The translations under genes were made by a program, and so were the position numbers. Under the pieces are notes generated by a model that saw nothing but the letters and a program-made list of their open reading frames with translations, did no database searches and had not been told where the DNA came from. Below, piece by piece: positions 17,961-25,506 of a stretch of DNA of 64,000 bases. This DNA is from Oscillospiraceae bacterium (GTDB lineage: Bacteria > Bacillota > Clostridia > Oscillospirales > Oscillospiraceae). Every line of letters begins with the position of its first letter. Positions within the stretch are counted from its first letter, which is position 1. Location: the NCBI GenBank assembly GCA_031261325.1, contig JAISKH010000077.1, positions 90,931 through 154,930 on the forward strand, written 5' to 3'.

Positions 17961-19016
17961 ATGCAAATATATTTCGGCGAAAACTTGAAAAAACTGCGCC
18001 GCGAAAAGGACCTGACGCAGGAGGACCTGGCGCGCTTCCTGAACGTGTCGTTTCAGTCGGTTTCCAAGTGGGAGCGCGGGGAGACTACGCCCGATATTGT
18101 GACGCTGCCCGTAATCGCGCGCTACTTCGGCGTGACGACGGACGAGCTGCTCGGCGTAGACAAGCTGGACGACGAAGCGCGCAAGACGGAGTATTACAAG
18201 CGCGACCGCGAATACAGCGAGGGTGGGCATTACGAGGAAAGCGTCGCGCTGTTTCGCGAGGCGTATCGGGACTTCCCGAACGACTACGACATTATAAACC
18301 AGTACGCGCATCGCCTGTATTTTCGCGCTCTTGCGACGGGCAACGTAGCGGAGGACAAGGACGAGATTATCGCGCTTGAGACAAGAGTCCTTGACGAGTG
18401 CAAGGACATCAACGCGCGGTTACTTGCGATACAGACGTTGTGCGTGACATGCGTACTGGCGAAAGACAAGGAGAGCGCGAAAAAGTACGCGGAGCTTGCG
18501 CCGTACATATCGGTCACGCGCGGCGACCTGCTTCTGGACATACTGGAGGGCGACGAGCTACGGAAGTCGGCGCAGTCGCACATCATGACGATTCTTCAGG
18601 ATTTTTACATATCGGTAATTACGCTGAACAAGTGTGAATATACAACGGAGGAGCGCGTGCATAACTATGAGACGGTAGTGAAACTGTTCGCGCTCGTGTA
18701 TGAGGACGGAGACTTCGGCTGGCAAAGCTCATTTATGTGGCATATACACATGATGCTTGCGCACCTGTACGCCCGAACGCAAAACACGGAAAAGACGCTC
18801 GAAAATCTGGACGACGCGCTGCGTTTCGCGAGGGCATACGACGCGATGCAAATGCACGCGCTGAAGTCCCCGCTGCTGAACGGTTATGTGGTGGGAACCG
18901 AGTTCTCAATCAAGAATTACACGGAGAGCGACGAGCGGCTTCTGCGGCAGCACTTTGCGGAGCCCGACTTCGACTTCATACGCGACGACGAGCGGTTCAG
19001 GCGGTTGTCAGAGTAA
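17961..19016 (+). CDS. XRE-family regulator with TPR-like C-terminal domain
   Basis: 351 residues. An N-terminal HTH (about 6-60: LKKLRREKDLTQEDLARFLNV) is of Cro/C1 type, with SxxSxSKWERG in the recognition-helix region. The remaining 280 residues are helical and TPR-like (EGGHYEESVALFREAYRDFPND and further pairs), the architecture of RRNPP-like or Rgg-like regulators that often sense peptides. No ligand is evident here. ATG start with a weak AAGCGGGG site. It is transcribed away from the URO-D/CobW operon, so it may control that operon or itself (inference). A paralogue of the same design sits at 41023-42153. Confidence 0.85.
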   Translation: MQIYFGENLKKLRREKDLTQEDLARFLNVSFQSVSKWERGETTPDIVTLPVIARYFGVTTDELLGVDKLDDEARKTEYYKRDREYSEGGHYEESVALFREAYRDFPNDYDIINQYAHRLYFRALATGNVAEDKDEIIALETRVLDECKDINARLLAIQTLCVTCVLAKDKESAKKYAELAPYISVTRGDLLLDILEGDELRKSAQSHIMTILQDFYISVITLNKCEYTTEERVHNYETVVKLFALVYEDGDFGWQSSFMWHIHMMLAHLYARTQNTEKTLENLDDALRFARAYDAMQMHALKSPLLNGYVVGTEFSIKNYTESDERLLRQHFAEPDFDFIRDDERFRRLSE

Positions 19017-19022
19017 ACGAGA

Positions 19023-19053
19023 ACGCCCCGCACATTGCTGTGCGGGGCGTTTT
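19023..19053. terminator. bidirectional terminator between XRE gene and cysK
   Basis: Arms ACGCCCCGCAC (19023-19033) and GTGCGGGGCGT (19040-19050), then TTTT on the plus strand. It serves the XRE gene and may also serve convergent cysK. Confidence 0.85.
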
Positions 19054-19060
19054 CGCTATC

Positions 19061-19100
19061 AAGGAACTACTATGACAAGGAACTACAATATAAGGAACTA
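19061..19100. repeat. three spaced AAGGAACTA direct repeats
   Basis: AAGGAACTA occurs at 19061-19069, 19077-19085 and 19092-19100, with a 15-16 bp period, between the terminator and the 3' end of cysK. The function is unknown. Confidence 0.75.
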
Positions 19101-20027
19101 TTCCGCAAACATCGGGGTCGAGAGGTAACGCTCACCCGTGTCGGGAAGTATCGCGACAATGATTTTGCCCTTGTTCTCGGGACGGAGAGCGAGCTGCGCC
19201 GCCGCCCAAGCCGCCGCGCCGCTGGAGATACCGACAAGCAGTCCCTCCTTGCGCGCGATTGCGCGACCTGTCTCAAACGCGTCCTCGTTCGTGACGGTGA
19301 TAACCTCGTCATACACGTCCGTGTTCAGCACTTTCGGCACAAAGCCCGCGCCGATGCCCTGAATCTTATGCGCGCCCGCCGTGTTCTGCGACAGAACGGG
19401 GGAGGAAGCAGGCTCAACCGCGTACACCTTAATGTTCGGGTTCTGCGACTTCAGGTATTCGCCCGCGCCTGTGATTGTGCCGCCCGTGCCGACGCCGCCG
19501 ACGAGAATGTCAACCTTGCCGTCCGTGTCCGCCCAAATTTCGGGACCCGTCGTCGCGCGGTGCACAGCGGGGTTCGCGGGGTTGTCAAACTGGCTGGGGA
19601 TAAAGCTGTTCGGCGTTTCGTCATGAATTTCCTGCGCCTTGGCAATCGCGCCCTTCATGCCCTTCGCGCCCTCTGTCAGCACAAGCTCCGCGCCGTATGC
19701 TTTCAGCAGGTTGCGACGCTCGACGCTCATCGTCTCGGGCATCGTGAGGATAATCTTGTAGCCGCGCGCCGCCGCGACGGCGGACAGACCGATACCGGTG
19801 TTGCCGCTCGTCGGCTCAATGATAACCGCGCCGGGCTTTAACGCGCCGCTTGCTTCCGCGTCGTCAAGCATCGCCTTGGCGATACGGTCCTTAACGGACC
19901 CTGCGGGATTGAAGTACTCAAGCTTGCCGAGCACCGTCGCGCCCAGTTCGAGGGACGAGCTGTAGTTCACAAGCTCAAGCAGGGGAGTGTTGCCGATGAG
20001 GTCGGTGATTTTCTTGTAGATTTTCAT
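19098..20027 (-). CDS. cysK: cysteine synthase A (O-acetylserine sulfhydrylase)
   Basis: 309 residues, the usual CysK length. The PLP lysine is Lys46 in NPAGSVKDR, the substrate loop is TSGNTGIG (73-80), and [11 protein letters not shown] is the phosphate-binding glycine loop. It makes cysteine from O-acetylserine and sulfide in the cytoplasm. ATG start with AAGGAGCGAT-type Shine-Dalgarno. It is monocistronic: its own near-consensus promoter lies about 95 bp upstream, and a terminator hairpin lies beyond its 3' end. The promoter leader carries an inverted repeat that could bind a sulfur regulator. No T-box or other riboswitch fits in the short leader. No serine acetyltransferase gene is adjacent. 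Confidence 0.96.
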   Translation of the reverse strand: MKIYKKITDLIGNTPLLELVNYSSSLELGATVLGKLEYFNPAGSVKDRIAKAMLDDAEASGALKPGAVIIEPTSGNTGIGLSAVAAARGYKIILTMPETMSVERRNLLKAYGAELVLTEGAKGMKGAIAKAQEIHDETPNSFIPSQFDNPANPAVHRATTGPEIWADTDGKVDILVGGVGTGGTITGAGEYLKSQNPNIKVYAVEPASSPVLSQNTAGAHKIQGIGAGFVPKVLNTDVYDEVITVTNEDAFETGRAIARKEGLLVGISSGAAAWAAAQLALRPENKGKIIVAILPDTGERYLSTPMFAE

Positions 20028-20094
20028 AAATATCGCTCCTTATAAAAAATTTGTTTTTGTGGACTGCTTTCATTACCTGACGACCGCCGAGCGG

Positions 20095-20125
20095 CATATC
20101 ATAGTAAACATACGTAATTGATATG
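20095..20125. promoter_or_regulatory. inverted repeat in cysK leader (putative operator)
   Basis: CATATCA (20095-20101) and TGATATG (20119-20125) are perfect 7-bp inverted arms with a 17-bp centre. They lie just downstream of the cysK -10 box, from about +1 to +30 of the transcript. The position suits a repressor such as a CymR-like sulfur regulator (inference). Confidence 0.5.
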
Positions 20126-20129
20126 ATTT

Positions 20130-20158
20130 ATTATGCGCCTATAATCTCAGTTTGTCAA
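20130..20158 (-). promoter_or_regulatory. cysK sigma-A promoter
   Basis: On the minus strand: TTGACA (20153-20158), a 17-bp spacer, CATAAT (20130-20135). The -35 box is perfect and the -10 has one mismatch, about 100 bp upstream of the cysK ATG. Confidence 0.85.
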
Positions 20159-20407
20159 GAGGTATTGTAAAAAAATATTAAAAACGGCAAAAATAAGTGC
20201 CGCGCGCAAAACGCCGCCGCGCGCATGTCTGCGCCAACCCATATGCAACATTATAACACACGCCCTGCGGCGCAACAAGCGGTAATCCACCGCGGGACAA
20301 TAATAGCGCGTAATGCTTGCGCGCCGCCGCGAGATGTGTTAGAATAGGACGATTCGGGCAACGCGTTATTTAATGTTACGGCGAGCCAACCTACAAAGAG
20401 AACGGCG

Positions 20408-22585
20408 GTGAGGGATTTGACGAAATATCCCGCGGAGGACCTGTATATTTCCGACTTGGACGGAACGCTATTCGGCAGACGCGGCGAAATGTCCGCATAC
20501 ACGCAGCGCACACTTAAGGACTTAACAGCGCGCGGGCTGAATTTCACGATAGCAACAGCGCGAACGCCCGTAACCATCGGGAATATGTTTGACGACGTAA
20601 AGCTGTCCGCGCCGGCGATACTGATGAACGGCGTGGTTATATACGACGTCGCGAAAAAAGAATATGTTAAATCCTATTATATCCCGCGCGTGCTCGCGGG
20701 CATGGTCGTGCGCCGCCTGCGCATGTACAGCAAGCGCGGCATGATGTACACCCTGCGAGACGGGCATATGCAAATCTATTATGAAACAGTTGAGTCCGAG
20801 CATCAAAACGAGTTCATACGCGAGCGCGTTTCGCGCTACGGGCAGGAATTTGTCCAGACCGACAGCCTGACCACCGCGCCGCTTGAGGACGTTATCTACT
20901 TCGTGGTGCCCGGAACGCGCGAGCATTTGCAACCGATTTACAACTCCCTAAGCGGCGTTACCGGCATCACGATGCTGTTTTATAAGGAGCTATACGAGAA
21001 AGAGGAGCGGTGGCTGCTCGAAATTTTCTCCGGCGAGGGAACAAAGCGCAGCGCCGCGCTGTATATAAAGGAAAACTACGGCTACAAAACCCTAATCGGC
21101 TTCGGCGACAACTACAACGACCTGTCGCTGTTCGAGGCGTGCGACCGCTGTTACGCCGTCGCCAACGCGGAGGACGCGGTTAAGCAGGCGGCGACCGAGG
21201 TTATCGGCGCGAACACCGAGGACGGCGTTGTCGATTGGATACTGCGGCGCGAAAAGTCGGGGCGCGGAGGCGGTTCGGCGCGCGGGGGTAGTCACGTCAG
21301 CGCGGTTGCGATAGTCGCGGCGGTGTGCGTGCTCGCGCTGTTTGGGGTATTCTTCTGGCGATTACTCGCGGCGCACACGCTGAACGCGCTGCAAAGCTCA
21401 GTTATCGCGCTCGCACTCGCGGGCGTCGCGTGGGCGATGCTGCGCGGCGTGCCCGCGATTGAGCAGTACACGGGCGTCAGGAAACCGACGGTCATTGCAA
21501 AGGACAGTCCGTGGCTCGTATACGCGGGAGTTGCCGCGTGGGTCGCAGCGCTCGTTGTCGTGATGGTCGGCTCAATATTGGCGCAGAGCGACAAGCCCGT
21601 CACCGACGCGATACTCGCCCTCACGGAACGACTGACCTCGGACGCGCACACGGCGCAGATATTCGCCGCCGCGACTGACGGTTACGCAAAGGGCGCGGTC
21701 GGCGCGACGGGCGCCATGCCGCTCATGCCCGTATACCCGATACTGCTCGGACTTGTCGGCAGACTGTTCGAGTCCGTTGCCGTCGCGGCGTTGACGCTGA
21801 ACAGCGCGCTGACGTTCCTGCTCGGCGTAATGCTGTACAAGCTCGCGCGGTTGCACACCGACCACGCTGACGCGGCGCGCGCCGTTAAGCTCGCGTTGCT
21901 GTTCCCGCTGTCTTTCACGCTGCTCGCGCCGGGGGAGGGAACGCTGTTCCTGCTGCTGACGGTGACGCTGTGCCACGCGCTGGAGAAAAAGCGCGTGTTG
22001 CCCGCTTTCGCTTGCGCGTTCCTCGCCGCAATGACGCAGCACCTCGGAATCCTCGTCATCGTGCCGATTATTATTGACGACGCAGCCGCGCTGAATCGGG
22101 AAAAGGACGCGCGACGAGCGGCTCAACTCGGCGTTACCGCGCTCGCGCCGTTGCTTGCGTTCTCGGTCTACATGTTTATCAATACCGTCGTGTACGGCGG
22201 CGCGTTTTACTTCGCAACCGCGCTGCTCGACAACCTGCGTAACGCGGGCGGTATCCTGAACTTCACGGGCTTCAACTCAAATCTGCTCGCGCCCGAGATT
22301 GCGGGAATACCCGTCGTCGCGGTGCTGCTCGTTGCGATTGTCGCGCTCACGGCGTATGGCGCAAAGCGGTTGCCGTCCAAGTACACGACGTTCGCGGCAA
22401 TGACGCTAATCGCGTCTTTCCTGACCGGAAACATCGCCGTAAGTGCGACACTGGCGGTGTTCCCGTGCGCAATCGCGGCGGCGGACTTTACGCAGACAAC
22501 GCGGAATAACCGCATTGTGACGGTCGCGTATGCCGTCGGCTTCGTGTTCCTGCTCGGTGTTTTCGCGGGAAAGGCTTGGCGCTGA
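20408..22585 (+). CDS. HAD phosphatase fused to a polytopic glycosyltransferase-like membrane domain
   Basis: 725 residues. Residues 10-282 are a Cof-type HAD hydrolase: DLDGT (16-20, nucleophile Asp), TIATART (motif II), a lysine region near GEGTKRSAAL, and GFGDNYND (231-238, motif III/IV). After a Gly/Arg linker (283-297) comes a hydrophobic domain with about 10 membrane segments. The loop GAMPLMPVYPILLGLVGR, and TLNSALTFLLGVMLYKLAR, resemble GT-C mannosyltransferases (PIG-V/GT39-like), which use polyprenyl-phosphate sugars. The join is unusual; a likely reading is a membrane enzyme acting on a phosphorylated lipid or sugar. GTG start with a poor ribosome site (AAGAGAA). No frameshift is needed to read through. 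The HAD call is firm, the GT-C call tentative. Confidence 0.8.
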   Translation: MRDLTKYPAEDLYISDLDGTLFGRRGEMSAYTQRTLKDLTARGLNFTIATARTPVTIGNMFDDVKLSAPAILMNGVVIYDVAKKEYVKSYYIPRVLAGMVVRRLRMYSKRGMMYTLRDGHMQIYYETVESEHQNEFIRERVSRYGQEFVQTDSLTTAPLEDVIYFVVPGTREHLQPIYNSLSGVTGITMLFYKELYEKEERWLLEIFSGEGTKRSAALYIKENYGYKTLIGFGDNYNDLSLFEACDRCYAVANAEDAVKQAATEVIGANTEDGVVDWILRREKSGRGGGSARGGSHVSAVAIVAAVCVLALFGVFFWRLLAAHTLNALQSSVIALALAGVAWAMLRGVPAIEQYTGVRKPTVIAKDSPWLVYAGVAAWVAALVVVMVGSILAQSDKPVTDAILALTERLTSDAHTAQIFAAATDGYAKGAVGATGAMPLMPVYPILLGLVGRLFESVAVAALTLNSALTFLLGVMLYKLARLHTDHADAARAVKLALLFPLSFTLLAPGEGTLFLLLTVTLCHALEKKRVLPAFACAFLAAMTQHLGILVIVPIIIDDAAALNREKDARRAAQLGVTALAPLLAFSVYMFINTVVYGGAFYFATALLDNLRNAGGILNFTGFNSNLLAPEIAGIPVVAVLLVAIVALTAYGAKRLPSKYTTFAAMTLIASFLTGNIAVSATLAVFPCAIAAADFTQTTRNNRIVTVAYAVGFVFLLGVFAGKAWR

Positions 22586-22604
22586 CAAAACATATGTGTA
22601 TAAT
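22576..22604 (+). promoter_or_regulatory. sigma-A promoter of ECF S-component gene
   Basis: TTGGCG (22576-22581), a 17-bp spacer, TATAAT (22599-22604), overlapping the end of the HAD fusion gene. The predicted leader is only about 35 nt and contains a small GCC-GAAA-GGC hairpin; it is too short for a TPP or other known riboswitch. Confidence 0.65.
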
Positions 22605-22646
22605 AGGCTAAGATGAAGCCGAAAGGCAAAATCAGGAGGTGTTACA

Positions 22647-23141
22647 ATGAAAATCTCAACAAAACAGCTCGCGCAAATCGGCATGTCGGCGGCGATTGTG
22701 TTCGTTGTGACGTTTCTGGTGCGCATACCCGTACCGGGCACGCAGGGCGGCTACATAAACTTCGGCGATATAGCGATTTACATCTCGGCGTATCTGCTCG
22801 GCGGACCCGCGGGAGCGATTGCGGCGGCAATAGGCAGCGGCGCGGCGGACATTGCGGCGGGCGCGCCCGTATATGCGGCGGGCACGTTTGTAATTAAAGG
22901 CGTTATGGGGCTGCTAGTTGGGCTGCTCGCGGCGAATAAGGGCTTGAGTCGGTTCGCGGCGGCGGCGACGCTGGCGGGCGCGGGAATGGTTGCGGGTTAC
23001 GCGCTGTATGAGCTTGCGCTGTTCGGCGGAGCATACGCGCTGACGGCGATACCGATGAATCTCGTGCAAATGGTGGGCTGCTCGGTCGTCGCAACGGTGG
23101 TATACCCCGTCGCGCGCCGCGTGAAGCTGCACAGGAACTAG
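22647..23141 (+). CDS. ECF transporter S component (vitamin/precursor uptake)
   Basis: 164 residues with about 5-6 membrane segments. It has the typical ECF substrate-binding subunit layout: IPVPGTQGGYINFGDIAIYISAYLLGGPAGAIAAAIGSG near residues 26-64. The YINFGD and GGPAGA motifs are characteristic of S components of the HmpT/PanT/BioY-like group; the ligand cannot be fixed from sequence. It would work with a shared EcfA-A'-T module, which is not in the window. ATG with a strong AGGAGGT site. It has its own promoter and terminator, so it is a single-gene unit. Confidence 0.85.
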   Translation: MKISTKQLAQIGMSAAIVFVVTFLVRIPVPGTQGGYINFGDIAIYISAYLLGGPAGAIAAAIGSGAADIAAGAPVYAAGTFVIKGVMGLLVGLLAANKGLSRFAAAATLAGAGMVAGYALYELALFGGAYALTAIPMNLVQMVGCSVVATVVYPVARRVKLHRN

Positions 23142-23180
23142 AACTCGGTTCGACAATAAATTCAAAAATTCTTCACTAGA

Positions 23181-23203
23181 AGGCGGGCATTTGCCCGCCT
23201 TTT
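23181..23203 (+). terminator. terminator of ECF S-component gene
   Basis: Arms AGGCGGGCA (23181-23189) and TGCCCGCCT (23192-23200), followed by TTT. Confidence 0.85.
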
Positions 23204-23258
23204 GAATATTATATCAATGTAAGATACGGGTAACAAACATAGAGGAGCAAAAATTAAG

Positions 23259-23654
23259 ATGCTTGATAACGAAATTCAAAACGCGCACGCGTGCCCCGTG
23301 TTGGGGACGAAATATGCTTTAGTCGGCGTACCGGTTACGATAAAGCCGTTCGCAATTCCGGGACCCATCTCCGTAGAGTGCTACGGCGAGCCGATTATCA
23401 CAGACGACGAGCACTGCCACGGCAAGGTCGGGCAGGTCTGCCATTTCACAATAGCGCAGAAAATCAAAATTGAGATTCCCGTTGACTTCGGCGCGGCGGT
23501 TAAGGTCGGCGAGACATTCGTCGATTGCGACATCTGCGGCGACGGCGGTTGCGGCAATAAACCGAGCTATCCCGATAACGGCTCGAAGCCCGGCTATCCC
23601 GATAACGGCAGCAAGCCGAATTACCCCGACGGCGGCGGTTCGGGCAAGTACTAG
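23259..23654 (+). CDS. small Cys- and Pro/Gly-rich protein with C-terminal 9-residue repeats, function unknown
   Basis: 131 residues. I do not recognise the family with certainty. Residues 1-90 form a beta-rich domain (GVPVTIKPFAIPGPISVECYG; IAQKIKIEIPVDFGAAVKVG) with six cysteines in total. The C-terminus has about three copies of a PGYPDNGSK-type 9-mer, encoded by matching 27-bp DNA repeats. There is no signal peptide and no membrane segment. The style, conserved domain plus Gly/Pro/Tyr repeat tail, recalls small coat or exosporium proteins of spore formers (inference only). ATG with GAGGAG upstream. Monocistronic: terminators lie on both sides. Confidence 0.65.
   Translation: MLDNEIQNAHACPVLGTKYALVGVPVTIKPFAIPGPISVECYGEPIITDDEHCHGKVGQVCHFTIAQKIKIEIPVDFGAAVKVGETFVDCDICGDGGCGNKPSYPDNGSKPGYPDNGSKPNYPDGGGSGKY
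23565..23633 (+). repeat. 27-bp coding tandem repeat (about 2.6 copies)
   Basis: Units begin with AGCTATCCCGATAACGGC, GGCTATCCCGATAACGGC and AATTACCCCGACGGC, and encode [SG]YPDNGSKP-type 9-mers at the end of the small protein. Confidence 0.75.
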
Positions 23655-23680
23655 GCAATAAAACGGTAGAAATACCCCCA

Positions 23681-23721
23681 CGCGTCGCTCCGACTTCGGT
23701 CGGGGCGGCGCGCTTTATTTT
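23681..23721 (+). terminator. strong terminator with UUCG tetraloop
   Basis: A 14-bp stem (23681-23694 with 23699-23712, two G-U pairs) closes a C(UUCG)G tetraloop and is followed by CTTTATTTT. Confidence 0.88.
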
Positions 23722-23837
23722 GGCGCGCAAACGCGGCAACGAAAAAATTTCGACGCATACGGAGCGAACTAAACAGTTGCATTATCCAAAGCTATAAGGT
23801 ATATTGTTAACATATTTGTCCGACAGGAGGAGACGTC

Positions 23838-24716
23838 ATGGCAGAGAAAATCAAGCGCCGGTGGAAAGACCGAAAAGACGGGCGTTACATCAGGACGCTC
23901 GACCCATACCACAAATTCCCGCCGTTCGTAATGAAAACGAAAAACGACGCCTGCAACAACTTCCGCGACAGTATTGAGGTTACAGAGATTGAGCAATATA
24001 TTCGCAAGAAACGCGCCGAGGGCTTCCCGGGGCTTGGTATGCTGCATCTTTTCACGGCGGCGTATATCCGCGTGGCGAGCCGCTATCCCGCGATTAACCG
24101 CTTCGTGTCGGGGCAGCGCGTTTACGCGCGGCGTAACATCGAGCTTGTTATGACGATTAAGTCCGCGCTGACGCTGGACGCGCCCGAAACCTCCATCAAG
24201 GTCGTGTTCGACTTCACGGACACGATTGACGACGTGTACCGCAAGATAAACGCGGAGGTTGAAAAGGTGAAGAGCACGGAAGCGACGAGCACGGACGACG
24301 TTGCCGCGATTCTGTGCAAAATCCCGCGCGTGCCGCTGAAATTCGTGATGTGGCTCATCAACCTGCTCGACTACTTCGGCAAGCTGCCGGGGATTATTAT
24401 GGAGGCAAGCCCGTTCCACGGCTCGCTGATTATCACCGACTTGGGTTCGATAGGTCTGCCGGCGATATATCACCATCTGTATAACTTCGGCAATCTGCCG
24501 CTGTTCTGCTCGCTCGGCGCGAAACGACGCGTGTATGAGGTGCGGCAGGACGGCTCCGTGGCAGAATGTAAGTATCTGGACTACACAATCGTAATGGACG
24601 AGCGCGTGTGCGACGGGTTCCATTTCTCGCAAATCTACCGCTATCTCAACAGTATATTCCGCAACCCCGCAATGCTTGACGTTCCGCCGAGCGAGATTGT
24701 GCCCGACGTTGAGTAG
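23838..24716 (+). CDS. 2-oxoacid dehydrogenase E2-like acyltransferase, catalytic His missing
   Basis: 292 residues with the fold signature of the chloramphenicol acetyltransferase / 2-oxoacid dehydrogenase E2 catalytic domain. It has no lipoyl or peripheral-subunit-binding domain. Conserved features are SLIITDLGSIGLPAIYHHLYNFGNLPLFCSLG (compare E2 TISNLG) and a C-terminal DERVCDG. The usual motif is DHRxxDG; here Glu replaces the catalytic His while Arg and DG are kept. It is therefore probably not a standard dihydrolipoyl acyltransferase. ATG with AGGAGG about 8 nt upstream. No E1 or E3 genes are nearby. Possible roles are a divergent CoA-dependent acyltransferase or a non-catalytic structural protein. 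Confidence 0.8.
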   Translation: MAEKIKRRWKDRKDGRYIRTLDPYHKFPPFVMKTKNDACNNFRDSIEVTEIEQYIRKKRAEGFPGLGMLHLFTAAYIRVASRYPAINRFVSGQRVYARRNIELVMTIKSALTLDAPETSIKVVFDFTDTIDDVYRKINAEVEKVKSTEATSTDDVAAILCKIPRVPLKFVMWLINLLDYFGKLPGIIMEASPFHGSLIITDLGSIGLPAIYHHLYNFGNLPLFCSLGAKRRVYEVRQDGSVAECKYLDYTIVMDERVCDGFHFSQIYRYLNSIFRNPAMLDVPPSEIVPDVE

Positions 24717-24731
24717 CGGCTGCGCTGATTA

Positions 24732-24760
24732 GAATAGTAAACATCGGCGTTTCATAGTAT
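24732..24760 (+). promoter_or_regulatory. sigma-E-like sporulation promoter of cwlD
   Basis: GAATAGT (24732-24738), a 14-bp spacer and CATAGTAT (24753-24760). Compared with the Bacillus sigma-E pattern KMATATT-N14-CATAnnnT there is one mismatch. It lies 30 bp before the cwlD ATG, and cwlD is a known mother-cell gene in Bacillus. Confidence 0.65.
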
Positions 24761-24789
24761 ATACCATATGACGGTTGGGGGTAAAGACT

Positions 24790-25506
24790 ATGAAACGACT
24801 GCTCGCAATGCTTCTCGCGCTCACAATGTCCGCCGCGCTAACGCCGTGTGCACGCGCGGGCGAGCTTGCGGCGCCGCGAACGCTCACGCTCATCATCGAC
24901 GCGGGTCACGGCGGGGAGGACGGCGGAGCCGTCTCGCCCAACGGACTTGTCGAGAGCGGCGTAAACCTCGATATTGCGCTGAGGTTGGAGCGACTAATCG
25001 CGCTGTTCGGCGCGCCGTGCGTCATGACGCGAGACAGCGAGGAAATTGCGTACACCGCCGAGACGACGCGCGCCCGCAAGGTCGAGGACCAAAAACGGCG
25101 GCTGAAGCTGATTCGCGACACGGAAAACGCCGTGTTTTTGAGTATTCACCAGAACAAGTACACGAGCGGCAACCCGTTCGGCGCGCAAGTACTGTACGCG
25201 CCCACGCGCGGGAGCGAGGAGCTTGGCAAGGACGTGCAGAACCTCTTGACAGCGACGCTGGAGGACGGCAATCGCCGCGCCGCCGCGCGTATTCAAAGCG
25301 AGATTTACCTCATGAACAACATAGATTGCCCCGCGGTGCTCGTCGAGTGCGCGTTCCTGTCAAACGCGCGGGAGGAAGCGCTGCTGCAAACGGAAAGCTA
25401 CAGACTGAAGCTCGCCGTCATACTGGCGGCGGGTTACTTACACAACAGAGAAATGCTGGAGGATATATATTTTGGCGAAAGTGAGAACGGTGTTTTACTG
25501 CACTGA
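24790..25506 (+). CDS. cwlD: N-acetylmuramoyl-L-alanine amidase, CwlD type
   Basis: 238 residues from an ATG with GGGGGT upstream; an in-frame TTG five codons earlier is less likely. Signal peptide at about 1-24 (MKRLLAMLLALTMSAALTPC). Amidase_3 zinc ligands are His40 (DAGHGG), Glu55 (GLVES) and His120 (SIHQN), with Glu186 (VECAFLSN) as catalytic base. Length and layout match CwlD, which removes the peptide from muramic acid in the forespore cortex to allow muramic-delta-lactam formation, needed for germination. A sigma-E-like promoter directly upstream supports a sporulation role. The 3' end overlaps the radA start by 35 bp. Confidence 0.88.
   Translation: MKRLLAMLLALTMSAALTPCARAGELAAPRTLTLIIDAGHGGEDGGAVSPNGLVESGVNLDIALRLERLIALFGAPCVMTRDSEEIAYTAETTRARKVEDQKRRLKLIRDTENAVFLSIHQNKYTSGNPFGAQVLYAPTRGSEELGKDVQNLLTATLEDGNRRAAARIQSEIYLMNNIDCPAVLVECAFLSNAREEALLQTESYRLKLAVILAAGYLHNREMLEDIYFGESENGVLLH

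Larger units (their letters stand above)
20028..20407. other. 380-bp divergent intergenic region cysK / HAD fusion gene
   Basis: No gene seen. It holds the cysK promoter and inverted repeat on the left and, on the right, a possible plus-strand promoter TTGCGC (20317-20322)-17 bp-TAGAAT (20340-20345) for the HAD fusion gene. The centre is AT-rich and then GC-rich without clear structure. Confidence 0.6.

Noticed and set aside
20028..20130. Possible cysteine T-box upstream of cysK
   Set aside because: The leader from the consensus promoter is about 95 nt and lacks the T-box sequence and the antiterminator/terminator pair.
22600..22646. Possible riboswitch before the ECF S-component gene
   Set aside because: The leader is about 35 nt with only a small GAAA hairpin; it does not match the preQ1 core and is too short for TPP, FMN or cobalamin aptamers.
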